DNA of 64,000 nucleotides from Chitinophaga jiangningensis (GCF_900142605.1 NZ_FRBL01000009.1:186001-250000); one strand, 5' to 3'. Counted from the first letter of the stretch, positions 42,578 to 51,251 are shown. The notes: a model not told the origin generated them from the letters alone. Made by a program: numbers and translations.

Positions 42578-42592
42578 GGCGCCTCCGGCGCC
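42578..42592. repeat. palindrome GGCGCC-TCC-GGCGCC
   Basis: A perfect 6-bp-arm hairpin with the loop TCC (GGA when read on the minus strand), in otherwise AT-rich spacer DNA. Its C-GGA-G loop is like the C-GNA-G loops of the other intergenic palindromes in the window. Confidence 0.45.
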
Positions 42593-42740
42593 GGAAGAGC
42601 GATCTTTTTTGCTCGCAGCAAAGAATTTTGTTTTGTTGTTTAGCGCAAATACCGGAGCTGTGTAATGGCTTTTTTCCTGATGTCCAACAAATCGACGCAC
42701 TTATATGTTGAAACAATATCATCTCTTTAAAAAAAATACT

Positions 42741-43016
42741 ATGGCACAAGATGAAATTTGCCAGCACATCCGGGAAATAAAAGAATTGAAAACGGCGGAA
42801 AAATATGAATGCGCCGAATGTGTAAAAATTGGCAGCGACTGGGTTCACCTCAGAACCTGCCAGACCTGCGGGGTAACATTAGGTTGTGATCAGTCGCCGC
42901 ACAAGCACATGACTGCTCACTTTCATGCCACTGATCACCCGGTGGTGATTTCTGCCGAGCCCGGCGAACAATGGCTGTATTGCTATAAGGATGATACTTT
43001 TGCGGAATATGGCTGA
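42741..43016 (+). CDS. stand-alone UBP-type zinc finger protein
   Basis: Small cytoplasmic protein of 91 residues that is almost entirely one UBP-type zinc finger. The ligands are arranged C-x2-H near the N-terminus (I-C-Q-H), C-A-E-C, C-Q-T-C, G-C-D and two downstream histidine clusters (S-P-H-K-H and F-H-A-T-D-H-P). In eukaryotic deubiquitinases this fold binds the C-terminal tail of ubiquitin; bacteria carry it alone, with unknown role. The ATG at 42741 after an A-rich leader is chosen over the ATG at 42705. It stands alone between two sigma-SusCD loci and ends at a hairpin terminator. Confidence 0.87.
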   Translation: MAQDEICQHIREIKELKTAEKYECAECVKIGSDWVHLRTCQTCGVTLGCDQSPHKHMTAHFHATDHPVVISAEPGEQWLYCYKDDTFAEYG

Positions 43017-43087
43017 TCAATTCCGGTGTACGCAACAGTACTGATCCTGTAAGTCTCCCCGGGGCATTCGGATGCAGGACCTGGTTT

Positions 43088-43120
43088 GAAAACGGCATCA
43101 CATTGGGTGATGCCGTTTTC
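43088..43120. terminator. bidirectional terminator hairpin
   Basis: A perfect 14-bp stem (43088-43101 and 43107-43120) with a five-base loop lies between the convergent zinc-finger and thioredoxin genes. The stem ends in GTTTTC, giving U-rich 3' ends on both strands. Confidence 0.82.
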
Positions 43121-43123
43121 TTA

Positions 43124-44239
43124 TTACTTCAATTTTTGTTTATACTCTGTGAGCGCCTGCTCGTATTCCTTAACGGTATAATCCATCACGGACCCTACCA
43201 TTTCTCCGTTCTTTAATGCTTTACGTGCGCTTGCTACCGCCTGCTCCTCGTAGGTAACAGCTTTCTCATAATCCCCACCTTTGGCATAACAGGTGGCCAG
43301 GGCGTGAATCAATACCGGGTTCCCACCAGTAGGATTTATAGCCTCATAATTTTTAGCCGCCCAGATGTAAGTGCTTTTCTCATACACATCTTTATTATAA
43401 ATCTCTCCCAGGGCAACCGATGCCATTGATTTGTTGGTTTGCTGTAGTTCCTCCGCATAGGCAATAGCCTGCTGTTGACTTACATGATTAAGGAGTACTC
43501 CAAACTTCATCATTTCCATGATGGTTTTGCGCTGGGCACTCTCCGCCACTGCCTTATCCATAAGCTGCAAGGCTCTTGTATAATCCTTTGCAGTTATCGC
43601 ATCCTGGATAGGTTTCACGAGCGCCTGCATGGCTACCATGGAATTTCTGCCTGCGTCTGCACTTTTATCATAAGCTGCTTTAAACGTCGCCATGTCAAAA
43701 CGCCCGTTGAGGATGGCCGGTAATGCTGTATCCAGTGAGTTAGGGTGACCGATCCAGAGGATCTGGTTATTTTTGATAATGAATGTTGAAGGAATCCCAT
43801 TTTGACCGGCTGCCTTCAGCCAGTTGTTCCCCATAAATTGTTCATTATTATCCGCAACCACTGCGTATTCCATATTTGCGTCATTGCCTTTTACGAATTT
43901 TTCCACCATCGGCAGCGTTGATTCATAAGGCTTGCCTTCCGCTACTTTTTCCCAAACATCCACCCCAATAAAAGTTACTTTCCCTTTGTATTCCTGTTGC
44001 AGCTTTGTAATATGGGGCATGGCTGCTTTACAGGGGCCGCACCAGGTAGCCCAGAACTCAAGCACATACAGGTGATCACCTTCGAAAGATTTTACCGGCT
44101 CCCCCTTGATCCACTTCGCATATTTTAAGGCGGGGGCAGTGTCTCCTATCGTTAGTTTAGCGTTAGATTGGCCTACAGTAGTGACTATCCCTGCAAAAAC
44201 GGATAGCAAAAGCAATACGGCGATTTTTATTTTATTCAT
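43124..44239 (-). CDS. TlpA-like periplasmic thioredoxin with helical C-terminal half
   Basis: Exported redox protein of 371 residues: signal peptide to about residue 24, then a TlpA-type thioredoxin domain (about 30-180) with L-E-F-W-A-T-W-C-G-P-C-K and the cis-proline loop G-I-P-S-T. The remaining ~180 residues are helical and TPR-like (A-L-Q-L-M-D-K-A-V-A, H-A-L-A-T-C-Y-A-K-G-G-D-Y-E-K-A). It lacks the DUF4369 domain of the two thioredoxins in the sister locus. It follows susD by 19 bp and ends the second ECF-FecR-SusC-SusD operon. The helical part could dock the SusCD complex or a substrate protein; that is speculative. Confidence 0.9.
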   Translation of the reverse strand: MNKIKIAVLLLLSVFAGIVTTVGQSNAKLTIGDTAPALKYAKWIKGEPVKSFEGDHLYVLEFWATWCGPCKAAMPHITKLQQEYKGKVTFIGVDVWEKVAEGKPYESTLPMVEKFVKGNDANMEYAVVADNNEQFMGNNWLKAAGQNGIPSTFIIKNNQILWIGHPNSLDTALPAILNGRFDMATFKAAYDKSADAGRNSMVAMQALVKPIQDAITAKDYTRALQLMDKAVAESAQRKTIMEMMKFGVLLNHVSQQQAIAYAEELQQTNKSMASVALGEIYNKDVYEKSTYIWAAKNYEAINPTGGNPVLIHALATCYAKGGDYEKAVTYEEQAVASARKALKNGEMVGSVMDYTVKEYEQALTEYKQKLK

Positions 44240-44258
44240 AGCTGTCTGATGTTGTTGA

Positions 44259-45662
44259 TTAATAATTTTGTGTCAGTGAGGTATTAAATTGGGTGGCACT
44301 TTGCGGGAAAGGGAATATCCATAATGGTGAATCCGGTTTCAGCTGATATGTTATACCATTGAGGGTTCTGGTAATCGTGGTGGCATAGGTTCCTTCCCGG
44401 TTCCATCTTTTCAGATTGATGAAATTGCGGATGGTAAACAGGAACTCAATCCGGGATGTTTGCTGCAGATATTTCATTCCCTGCGCTTCATCGCTTGCAC
44501 TTAGCGGGGTGAAAGGCACTATCCTCCGTATGCGGATCTCGTTTATGGCAGCCATGCCTTCCGCTACCTGCTTATTGCGGATCAGGCATTCTGCTTTCAT
44601 CAGTACGAGGTCGGAGGTTGTCATACCGGCCATATTTGCCTCATAAGTAGGGGCAATCCATCCCGGAATACCAGCTAAGCCCACATAGAGCATACCCATG
44701 TCATAATTGTATACTATGGAAGAATCCTTGATGATATTACCGGGTTCATAGCAGTCGCGCAGGATTTCGTAGGTCGGCGCAAACGTGGTAGGCGAAAAGC
44801 TGTTATCAGTAGCATAAAACAAATTATCAGCAGCTCCGACCCCACTGCGCACCGGCATCCTGGCGGCTTTAGGAAGAGCCAGCAGGGAGCGGTGGTCTTC
44901 GATATTACTATTGTATTTAAGCGCTTCCGTTACAGCTTCCAGTGCCGCCGGATAGTTACGCATGGACATTAGTATCTTCGCTTTTACCGCATAGGCAAAT
45001 GCTTTACCTATACGCATGCCATTTTTAGGCTGCTCCGGAAGTGATTCCAGTGCCAGTGCGGCATCTACATCTCCCAGTAAATTATCATAAACCTCCTTAA
45101 CGGTGTTCTTGTTATTTACCGACTCAAAATCAATATCCTTTACATAAGGTACTCCCCCGTCGGTAGCCGCTGTAGCCGGGTCATAGGCTTTGGCGTATAT
45201 ATTTACCAGCAAGTAATGTGAGTAGGCCCGAAGTATGTATGCTTCGGCTTTTAATTGTTTTAAGAGCAGCGGGTCGCCACTGGCTTTATCGGCATTAGCC
45301 AATACAATATTTGCCACTGTTGAGATGAGGCGGTACAAGCCTTCATAAGGGCCGTCCGTGAGCGTTAGGGCGGCCCTGTTGGCCGACTCATCATACGTCA
45401 GCAATATTTTATTTATCGTTTGCACATTCGATGAAATGGTATTGGGCACATTAACCGCCTGTAAATACATGTCATTATCCAGGATTGCCTGCTTTTGAGC
45501 AGTGAACGGCGTGCCTGAATAGTTTACATTTAACAGCAGATCTAAATCAGCCGCCCGGTTCAACAGGTTTTGGCCCTTGGGAGTGATGTCTGTATACTTT
45601 TTGCAACCGCTGGCTACTAACAACAGCACTGCCATTGCCCATCCGTAAAAATAATTTCTCAT
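44259..45662 (-). CDS. SusD/RagB-family lipoprotein
   Basis: Surface lipoprotein of 467 residues with lipobox A-S-G-C (cysteine at about residue 20). Features of the RagB/SusD family include the N-terminal D-I-T-P-K-G-Q-N-L-L segment, L-K-A-E-A-Y-I-L-R-A-Y-S-H-Y-L-L-V-N and the C-terminal S-D-L-V-L-M-K-A-E-C-L-I-R TPR-like helices, closing with P-L-W-I-F-P-F-P. It starts 11 bp after its SusC partner. The bound ligand is unknown. The same operon encodes a thioredoxin and no hydrolase. Confidence 0.93.
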   Translation of the reverse strand: MRNYFYGWAMAVLLLVASGCKKYTDITPKGQNLLNRAADLDLLLNVNYSGTPFTAQKQAILDNDMYLQAVNVPNTISSNVQTINKILLTYDESANRAALTLTDGPYEGLYRLISTVANIVLANADKASGDPLLLKQLKAEAYILRAYSHYLLVNIYAKAYDPATAATDGGVPYVKDIDFESVNNKNTVKEVYDNLLGDVDAALALESLPEQPKNGMRIGKAFAYAVKAKILMSMRNYPAALEAVTEALKYNSNIEDHRSLLALPKAARMPVRSGVGAADNLFYATDNSFSPTTFAPTYEILRDCYEPGNIIKDSSIVYNYDMGMLYVGLAGIPGWIAPTYEANMAGMTTSDLVLMKAECLIRNKQVAEGMAAINEIRIRRIVPFTPLSASDEAQGMKYLQQTSRIEFLFTIRNFINLKRWNREGTYATTITRTLNGITYQLKPDSPLWIFPFPQSATQFNTSLTQNY

Positions 45663-45673
45663 AAAAACTCGAA

Positions 45674-48600
45674 TTAGAAATTAGCATTGATACCAAAAAC
45701 AAAAGAGGCTGGTATTGGCGCAGCACCGGTTTCAGGGTCCACGTGTACATCTTTTTGCTTTATCCAGATGGAATTGGGATTATTTACCTGTGCCCTCACC
45801 CGCAGTTTAGTGGCTTTGATTTTTGACGAAACAGTTGCGGGCAGCGTGTAGCCAAGTACGATATTCCTGATTTTTATAAAATCGGCCGGCCTAACCAGAT
45901 TATTGGAGTAATAGTATTGGTTAGTAATTGGCACCTGGTAGTATTGGCCACTGCCGGGGATGTCAGTATCAGTGTGGGTAGGCGTCCAGCTGTCCAGCAA
46001 ATACGCCGGCAGCGGGCCATAGTTAGCATAGGGATAAGGCACAGGTACCGGGCGTGCCCGGTAATAGTGACCGCCGTAGTACACAGCGAAAATACCCAGG
46101 CTGATGCCTTTAAAACTGAAGTCGTTATTCAGTGCAAAATTCACTATAGGATCGGCGCTACCGGAATACTCCACGGCGTCTGCATCATTGGCTCCCAGGG
46201 AAGCCTTACTTGGTATCCCCTTGGCATCATACCATTGGGGTACACCATTGGCATCAAGCCCTGCAAAGCGGAAGGAGAATAATGAATGTACCGGATACCC
46301 CACGCGGTAAGAACCTCCACCTGCGAGCGTTAAAGGATTTCTCGTCAGTTCATCTACCTCCGTAATTTTATTTTTGTTCCAGCTTCCCGTTACATTAGTG
46401 GACCACCTGAAGCCTGCTGCGCTGGCTGGTCTTAACCAGTCGTATGCCAGGTTTAATTCAATCCCGAGATTAGTCATGCTGGCGTTGTTGATGACCATGG
46501 AAGTAAAGCCTTCTGAGGGATCGAGGCGTTTCTGGGCAAACAAATCGGTCCCTTTTCTGACATACCAGTCCAATGTGCCTCTCAGGCGCTGCTGACACCA
46601 GCTGAAGTCGACTCCGAAATTGGTGGTAGCCGTTTTCTCCCATCTCAGCTTTGGATTGGGGGGATTGGCAACTGTTGCGTTGGGCAGTTGGGTAATATTA
46701 TTTACGCCGGTGGTTGCTGCCAGTACTGCGGTCACGTTGCGGATATTGCCGGTGAGCCCATAAGTAGCGCGCAGCTTCAGGTAATCCAGGTTAACCGCGT
46801 TTTTCAGGAACGATTCATTGGAGGCTACCCACGATGCACCAACGGACCACAATGGCTTTCCGCGATACTTTTCATCCCCACCGAAGAGGTCCGCATAATC
46901 TTTTCTTAACGAACCAAAGAGATTATATTTTCTATCAAAGGTGTAAGTGAGGTTGGCGTATCCGGATGCGAAGCGGTGCACTTCGTCACGGACCAGGCCC
47001 ATATCGGCTATTTCGTTGAAGTGATATTGCCGCACAGGATAACTGGGATTCCAAAAGGTACCGGTATTGATACTGTACAGATTTCCGAAGTTCACATTTT
47101 GGGTAGACTGTGTTTGTAACTGATCATCATAGCCCAGTAAGATGTTGTTGTTACCATTCGTCCGGGTTTGCCTGAACTCCATACCAGCAAGAGCAATAAA
47201 GCCATTGTTACCAAATTCGCGGTTGTAGTTGGCCTGAAGCCTTGCCGTGTAGTTCGGGCTCTTTACTTCTGAGGTGGCCAGTTTGCCACCTTTGGGCAAT
47301 AAGTTGGTGTATTTGTAGCTGCCGGCAGTACCGGTACGGGTGGTGTACACATCCTGTAGCCACCGCATGGTATAGCTTTCCGCTTCCGCGTAAGCGCTCA
47401 CGCTCCTGCGCAGGTCCTCATACTGGATCATTGGCTGTATAGAAAGGCCGCTAAATACTTTAAAATTCATATTGAGGTAATAGCGGGTATTCAGGGTGGA
47501 GGTATTTGAAAAATCCCTTTCCAGTTCATCCAGGTGGTTAAATTTGGCGGAATAGAGACCAGCAGTGGTTTCCATCAGTGGGTTATAACTATTGAACTGG
47601 TTAGTGGAATATTGTGCCCTGCTCCCATCGGCATTAAATAAGCTCAGGTAGGTGGGCACGGAATATGGCGTAGTGGCGAAGTCGTTATTATGCGCACGTA
47701 TTTTACCTATTACACTATTTACACCATAATCCAGTTCCAGCCATTTGGCGATATGATACCCCCCTTTATAAAAAAGATTGATCTGGTGATTGCTGGCATT
47801 AATTATGCCGGTATTATCTGTGGTATAATTCACTACCAGGCTGTTTTGCGATTTCCCATTATTGGTACGTAAAGCGAGGTTATACTGTTGCAATACCTGG
47901 CGCTGTAGTGCATTTTCCCGGTACTGGGCCACGAAATTATTTTTCCGGTAGGCGTTAAGTAGATCATCCAGCTGTTTCTGGTTGATTTTACCGGTTCTTA
48001 CCTGGTACCAGGCATACTGCACCGGAGAAACAGGTACGCCTGTGGCAATATTATTTTCAAAACTCCCGACAGGGTTGGTTACGGTACCACTACCACCATC
48101 AAACCACCAGCTGTAGTAATCTGATTCCCAGTCCACCTGCTGTGTGGGTGTCATGTAGTTCTGATAGCTATAATCCGGTTTATCCGTTACGGTTATATTG
48201 GAAGATAGCTCAACAGCAATTTTATTATTTTCCTTTGCCTTTTTGGTAGTCACCACCATTACGCCGTTGGACGCCCTGGCACCGTAGATAGCTGACGCGG
48301 CTGCATCCTTCAATACAGTCACATTTTCAACTTCATAGGGATTGATTTCTGCAATCGATCCTTCAATCGGCAGGCCATCCACCACTACCAGGATATTGGC
48401 ATTTGCCTGGATGGTGCTTACGCCACGGATAGTAGCATTACCGCGATATTGCACGAGGCCGGGCACCAGCCCTTCCAGGTTCTGCAAAATATTCTGGGTA
48501 TTACGTTTTTCAAGCTCCTGGCTACTTACACTGGTAACGGCGCCGGTGAGGTTACCCCGGCTAATCCGCTGGTAGCCGGTGTTTACCACGGCTATTTCTC

Positions 48601-49225
48601 TCAGTTCATTCAAAATTGGCTTTAGGGAGATAACAAGGCTGGTGGTATCAGAAAGTACCAGTTCCTTAGTTTCATACCCGATGAAACGTACCACCAGCAT
48701 ATCGCCGCGGCTGGCGGGAAGTGTGAACTCGCCACTTTCACCAGATACGGTACGGTCGTGCGTGGATTTATTACTGATGGACGCGCCGGTGAGCGGCTTA
48801 CCGGTGGAATCAGTGATATGTCCGTTCACCGGTGCCGTTTTAACCCCTTCGTTGGGGCCGGGTACATTAGTTGTTTTTTTAGAGATAAAAATTGTTTTGC
48901 CTTTGATGACGTACTGTAATTGTTGGCGGGCCACTACTTCGGTGAGCACTTCGGTTAATGGTTTATTGACCACATTTAGTGTTATAAGTTTAGCTCCCGT
49001 ATATATATTCCGGTTAGCCAGCACGCCATAGCCCGTTTGCTGCTGTATAGAAGCAAACACCTGTTGCAGGCTAAGGTCCTTCCCGCTGATGGTAACAGTT
49101 TGCGCGTTAACAGCAAGACTACTGATGCAGATAAAAAATAACAATAACAATCTTTTGTACCCTTTCCATTGGGCTTGTTGAGATCCGGGCATAGCAAGTC
49201 CGGACCTGAAAGTAGTTTCTGGCAT
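45674..49225 (-). CDS. SusC/RagA-family TonB-dependent transporter with STN domain
   Basis: Outer-membrane transporter of 1183 residues. A hydrophobic signal (R-L-L-L-L-F-F-I-C-I-S-S-L-A-V-N-A-Q) is preceded by about 22 residues, so the true start may be the in-frame ATG at 49192. The STN domain (about 45-110, with L-S-L-Q-Q-V-F-A-S-I-Q-Q-Q-T-G-Y), a carboxypeptidase-regulatory-like domain, a plug with G-Y-Q-R-I-S-R-G-N-L-T-G-A-V and a barrel ending G-I-N-A-N-F follow. Together with the FecR and ECF proteins encoded upstream it forms a surface-signalling transport unit. In layout, though not in close sequence, it parallels the transporter at 36.9-40.3 kb. Confidence 0.94.
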   Translation of the reverse strand: MPETTFRSGLAMPGSQQAQWKGYKRLLLLFFICISSLAVNAQTVTISGKDLSLQQVFASIQQQTGYGVLANRNIYTGAKLITLNVVNKPLTEVLTEVVARQQLQYVIKGKTIFISKKTTNVPGPNEGVKTAPVNGHITDSTGKPLTGASISNKSTHDRTVSGESGEFTLPASRGDMLVVRFIGYETKELVLSDTTSLVISLKPILNELREIAVVNTGYQRISRGNLTGAVTSVSSQELEKRNTQNILQNLEGLVPGLVQYRGNATIRGVSTIQANANILVVVDGLPIEGSIAEINPYEVENVTVLKDAAASAIYGARASNGVMVVTTKKAKENNKIAVELSSNITVTDKPDYSYQNYMTPTQQVDWESDYYSWWFDGGSGTVTNPVGSFENNIATGVPVSPVQYAWYQVRTGKINQKQLDDLLNAYRKNNFVAQYRENALQRQVLQQYNLALRTNNGKSQNSLVVNYTTDNTGIINASNHQINLFYKGGYHIAKWLELDYGVNSVIGKIRAHNNDFATTPYSVPTYLSLFNADGSRAQYSTNQFNSYNPLMETTAGLYSAKFNHLDELERDFSNTSTLNTRYYLNMNFKVFSGLSIQPMIQYEDLRRSVSAYAEAESYTMRWLQDVYTTRTGTAGSYKYTNLLPKGGKLATSEVKSPNYTARLQANYNREFGNNGFIALAGMEFRQTRTNGNNNILLGYDDQLQTQSTQNVNFGNLYSINTGTFWNPSYPVRQYHFNEIADMGLVRDEVHRFASGYANLTYTFDRKYNLFGSLRKDYADLFGGDEKYRGKPLWSVGASWVASNESFLKNAVNLDYLKLRATYGLTGNIRNVTAVLAATTGVNNITQLPNATVANPPNPKLRWEKTATTNFGVDFSWCQQRLRGTLDWYVRKGTDLFAQKRLDPSEGFTSMVINNASMTNLGIELNLAYDWLRPASAAGFRWSTNVTGSWNKNKITEVDELTRNPLTLAGGGSYRVGYPVHSLFSFRFAGLDANGVPQWYDAKGIPSKASLGANDADAVEYSGSADPIVNFALNNDFSFKGISLGIFAVYYGGHYYRARPVPVPYPYANYGPLPAYLLDSWTPTHTDTDIPGSGQYYQVPITNQYYYSNNLVRPADFIKIRNIVLGYTLPATVSSKIKATKLRVRAQVNNPNSIWIKQKDVHVDPETGAAPIPASFVFGINANF

Positions 49226-49273
49226 ACCTTCGGTAATTTGGTTGATAATTAATTACTGTCCTGCAGATTAGCT

Positions 49274-49291
49274 GCTGCCCGGTAGGGCAGC
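49274..49291. other. hairpin in the fecR-susC spacer
   Basis: GCTGCCC-GGTA-GGGCAGC, a perfect 7-bp stem, in the 136-bp spacer between fecR and susC of the second sigma locus. Nearby (49331-49359) the spacer carries two TCATATATATA-type direct repeats. A hairpin also lies in the equivalent spacer of the first locus; it may affect transcript stability or susC translation. Confidence 0.4.
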
Positions 49292-49361
49292 CATGCATAG
49301 TCAGATAAAATAGTGATGGTTGGTTTTAATTCATATATATAAATCATATATATATAAAATA

Positions 49362-50519
49362 TCACGGATGCTGATGTAAAACAAGTAATTTTCTTCCTTC
49401 GAGCCTGGTATATAATCCCAACTTTTCCAATCCTTCCATCAGGTCGTGGAGCGATACGTCCCTTGTCATATTACCCACCAATTCTACGTTTGGCACTCCC
49501 TGTTCGTATACAACTTCTATATCATACCATCTTTCCAGCTGGCGCATAGCTTCGGCCAGACTCACATTTCCAAAATCGAAATAGCCGTTTTTCCAGGCGA
49601 GTACGTTGGTCATATCCGCTGCTGCCAGCTGTTTTACAGTTATGGAACCGGCTATGAATTGTGCCTGTTCGCCAGGATGCAGTTGTAAATATTTATGGCC
49701 TGCCCATGCCGTTTTAATGCTTCCGTTTACCAGTGTGGTTTTGATAGCCGGTTCATTGGTATAGGCATTTACGTTAAAGCTGGTTCCCAGTACCTGAATG
49801 GTGACGCTGTCGTTAACCACTACTTCAAAAGGCCGATGCGAATTTTGCGCTACTTCAAAGTATACTTCTCCGGTAATGTTTACCTGCCTTTGTTTTCCTG
49901 CGAAAGTTGTCGGAAACCGGATGGAGCTGGCTGCATTCAGCCAGGCGATGCTACCATCTGGCAATCCTACGGCAATTTGGCGGCCTTTGGGTGTGGTTAG
50001 GGTGTTATAAATCAGGCGGTCGCTGTTTCCTTCATATACGATCTTACCGTTTACCATGCGGGCCTTAACGCCGCCCTGTAAGGCAATGAGTCCATTTTGT
50101 ACCGTATCCAGCAGCACCTGTGATCCGTTGGCTAAGGTTAAAATGGCGCCGGGCCTGCCCGCCGGGATATCCTCCTGAGAGGTGCCGGACTGATTGTGTA
50201 GCGAAGGTTGATCCTTCCACATGTACCCTCCGGCCGCGATCAACAGCGCAATTACAGCTGCCGCGGCCCAGCGTACTACCATCCTGCGGTATCGGCCACT
50301 GGCGGTTCTTCTGCTATTCACATAGGCCGCCCAAGCGGTGCCAGCGTCAAATTGCTTCATCAGCCGCAGCTCTTGTTTCAGTGTGGCAGGGCTTGTGAGG
50401 TCCATAAACAGTTGTCCATTTTCCGGCGACGCTTGCCGCCACTGCTCCACAAAAGCCCATTCGGCGTCTGTGACCGGCTCACTGTTTAAATGCCTGATGA
50501 TGATGTCGTCAATCTGCAT
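49362..50519 (-). CDS. FecR-family anti-sigma factor
   Basis: Inner-membrane anti-sigma protein of 385 residues. The cytoplasmic part (about 1-80) includes E-W-A-F-V-E-Q-W-R-Q-A-S-P-E-N; a membrane helix lies at about 82-100 (V-V-R-W-A-A-A-A-V-I-A-L-L-I-A-A-G-G-Y); the periplasmic FecR domain shows L-P-D-G-S-I-A-W-L-N-A-A-S-S-I and the C-terminal S-L-A-E-A-M-R-Q-L-E-R-W-Y-D-I-E-V-V segment. It is encoded 80 bp after its sigma factor and before susC. The spacer to the sigma gene contains a strong hairpin that may set their relative levels. Confidence 0.94.
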   Translation of the reverse strand: MQIDDIIIRHLNSEPVTDAEWAFVEQWRQASPENGQLFMDLTSPATLKQELRLMKQFDAGTAWAAYVNSRRTASGRYRRMVVRWAAAAVIALLIAAGGYMWKDQPSLHNQSGTSQEDIPAGRPGAILTLANGSQVLLDTVQNGLIALQGGVKARMVNGKIVYEGNSDRLIYNTLTTPKGRQIAVGLPDGSIAWLNAASSIRFPTTFAGKQRQVNITGEVYFEVAQNSHRPFEVVVNDSVTIQVLGTSFNVNAYTNEPAIKTTLVNGSIKTAWAGHKYLQLHPGEQAQFIAGSITVKQLAAADMTNVLAWKNGYFDFGNVSLAEAMRQLERWYDIEVVYEQGVPNVELVGNMTRDVSLHDLMEGLEKLGLYTRLEGRKLLVLHQHP

Positions 50520-50535
50520 ACAATAATATTAGCAT

Positions 50536-50569
50536 TGCGCTTCTCATCTATAAATAGCAGAGAAGCGCA
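50536..50569. other. hairpin between sigma and anti-sigma genes
   Basis: A perfect 10-bp stem TGCGCTTCTC/GAGAAGCGCA (50536-50545 and 50560-50569), extended inward after a 2x2 mismatch by CTAT-AA-ATAG. It occupies most of the 80-bp space between the ECF sigma stop and the fecR start. No T-run follows on the minus strand, so it looks like an intercistronic stabiliser or attenuator rather than a full terminator. Confidence 0.55.
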
Positions 50570-50599
50570 TAAATTCCCATGGAATGTTCAACTTTTTTT

Positions 50600-51190
50600 T
50601 TAGAGTTTGCCCCAGATAGCTATGAAAACCGCCAGGAGCCCCTGTTTCAGGAGGGCAGCTTTCAGGATTTTAGCTGCGTTGAGCTTTTGGTTGAGGACAG
50701 TTTTAACAGAAATCCCTAACATTTCCGCCACTTCATTACTGCTCCTTCCTTCAAAATAGATGAGTTTAAATACTTCGGCGCATCCTTTCGGCAACAGTTC
50801 CACCTGCTCATAGATAGCCGCAATAACGGTAGCACGTACCTGCTCCACGTCCGACTGCCCGGCGAACAGCTCCGTCAACTGTCCCAGCTCATCGTAGGTG
50901 GCTTGTTCTTTTTTTAACTGGCCCAGCAACCGCAAGCTGGCATGGCGGGTGGCCAGAAATAGGTAATTTTTGAGATGGTATTCGCTGTCGAATGTTTTTG
51001 GTTGCGATGCTACCCAGATCAGCAGGTCGGAGACTATGTCCTTGGCTGCTTCCGCATCATCCAGCAGCTTAAACGCATAATAGCTGAGTGATGTGAAGTA
51101 TTTCAGGTAAATAAACTCCAGCACACTTTCGTTACCCGCTTTTAAAAGGGATAACAACTCCTGTTCCTCAATTGGTTTACTTACTGTCAA
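50600..51190 (-). CDS. ECF-type RNA polymerase sigma factor (TTG start)
   Basis: Sigma factor of 196 residues. Region 2 contains V-L-E-F-I-Y-L-K-Y-F-T-S-L-S-Y-Y-A-F and A-A-K-D-I-V-S-D-L-L-I-W; region 4 contains L-L-P-K-G-C-A-E-V-F and S-S-N-E-V-A-E-M-L-G-I-S-V-K-T-V. The conserved N-terminus begins at a TTG codon (51190); no ATG is in frame nearby, so TTG is taken as the start, which may keep the protein at a low level. The C-terminus adds a hydrophobic tail (G-L-L-A-V-F-I-A-I-W). It heads the ECF-FecR-SusC-SusD-TlpA operon on the minus strand. Confidence 0.9.
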   Translation of the reverse strand: MTVSKPIEEQELLSLLKAGNESVLEFIYLKYFTSLSYYAFKLLDDAEAAKDIVSDLLIWVASQPKTFDSEYHLKNYLFLATRHASLRLLGQLKKEQATYDELGQLTELFAGQSDVEQVRATVIAAIYEQVELLPKGCAEVFKLIYFEGRSSNEVAEMLGISVKTVLNQKLNAAKILKAALLKQGLLAVFIAIWGKL

Positions 51191-51251
51191 TGTTGATAGG
51201 AATTTAGCCGGGGCGCAAACTAAAATAAATAATTCATAAACGATAATTGTC

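Larger units (their letters stand above)
42404..42740. other. divergent intergenic region with repeat remnants
   Basis: About 340 bp between the ECF sigma gene (-) and the UBP zinc-finger gene (+). It must contain both promoters; no canonical Bacteroidota promoter was found by eye. It holds a CGCAAAG-rich stretch (42529-42562), a GC-rich palindrome (42578-42592) and T-tracts. No gene is supported here. Confidence 0.5.

Noticed and set aside
49331..49359. TCATATATATA direct repeats as an origin, integration or binding site
   Set aside because: It is a short low-complexity AT stretch in a 136-bp spacer; nothing else (DnaA boxes, tRNA gene, integrase) supports such a role.
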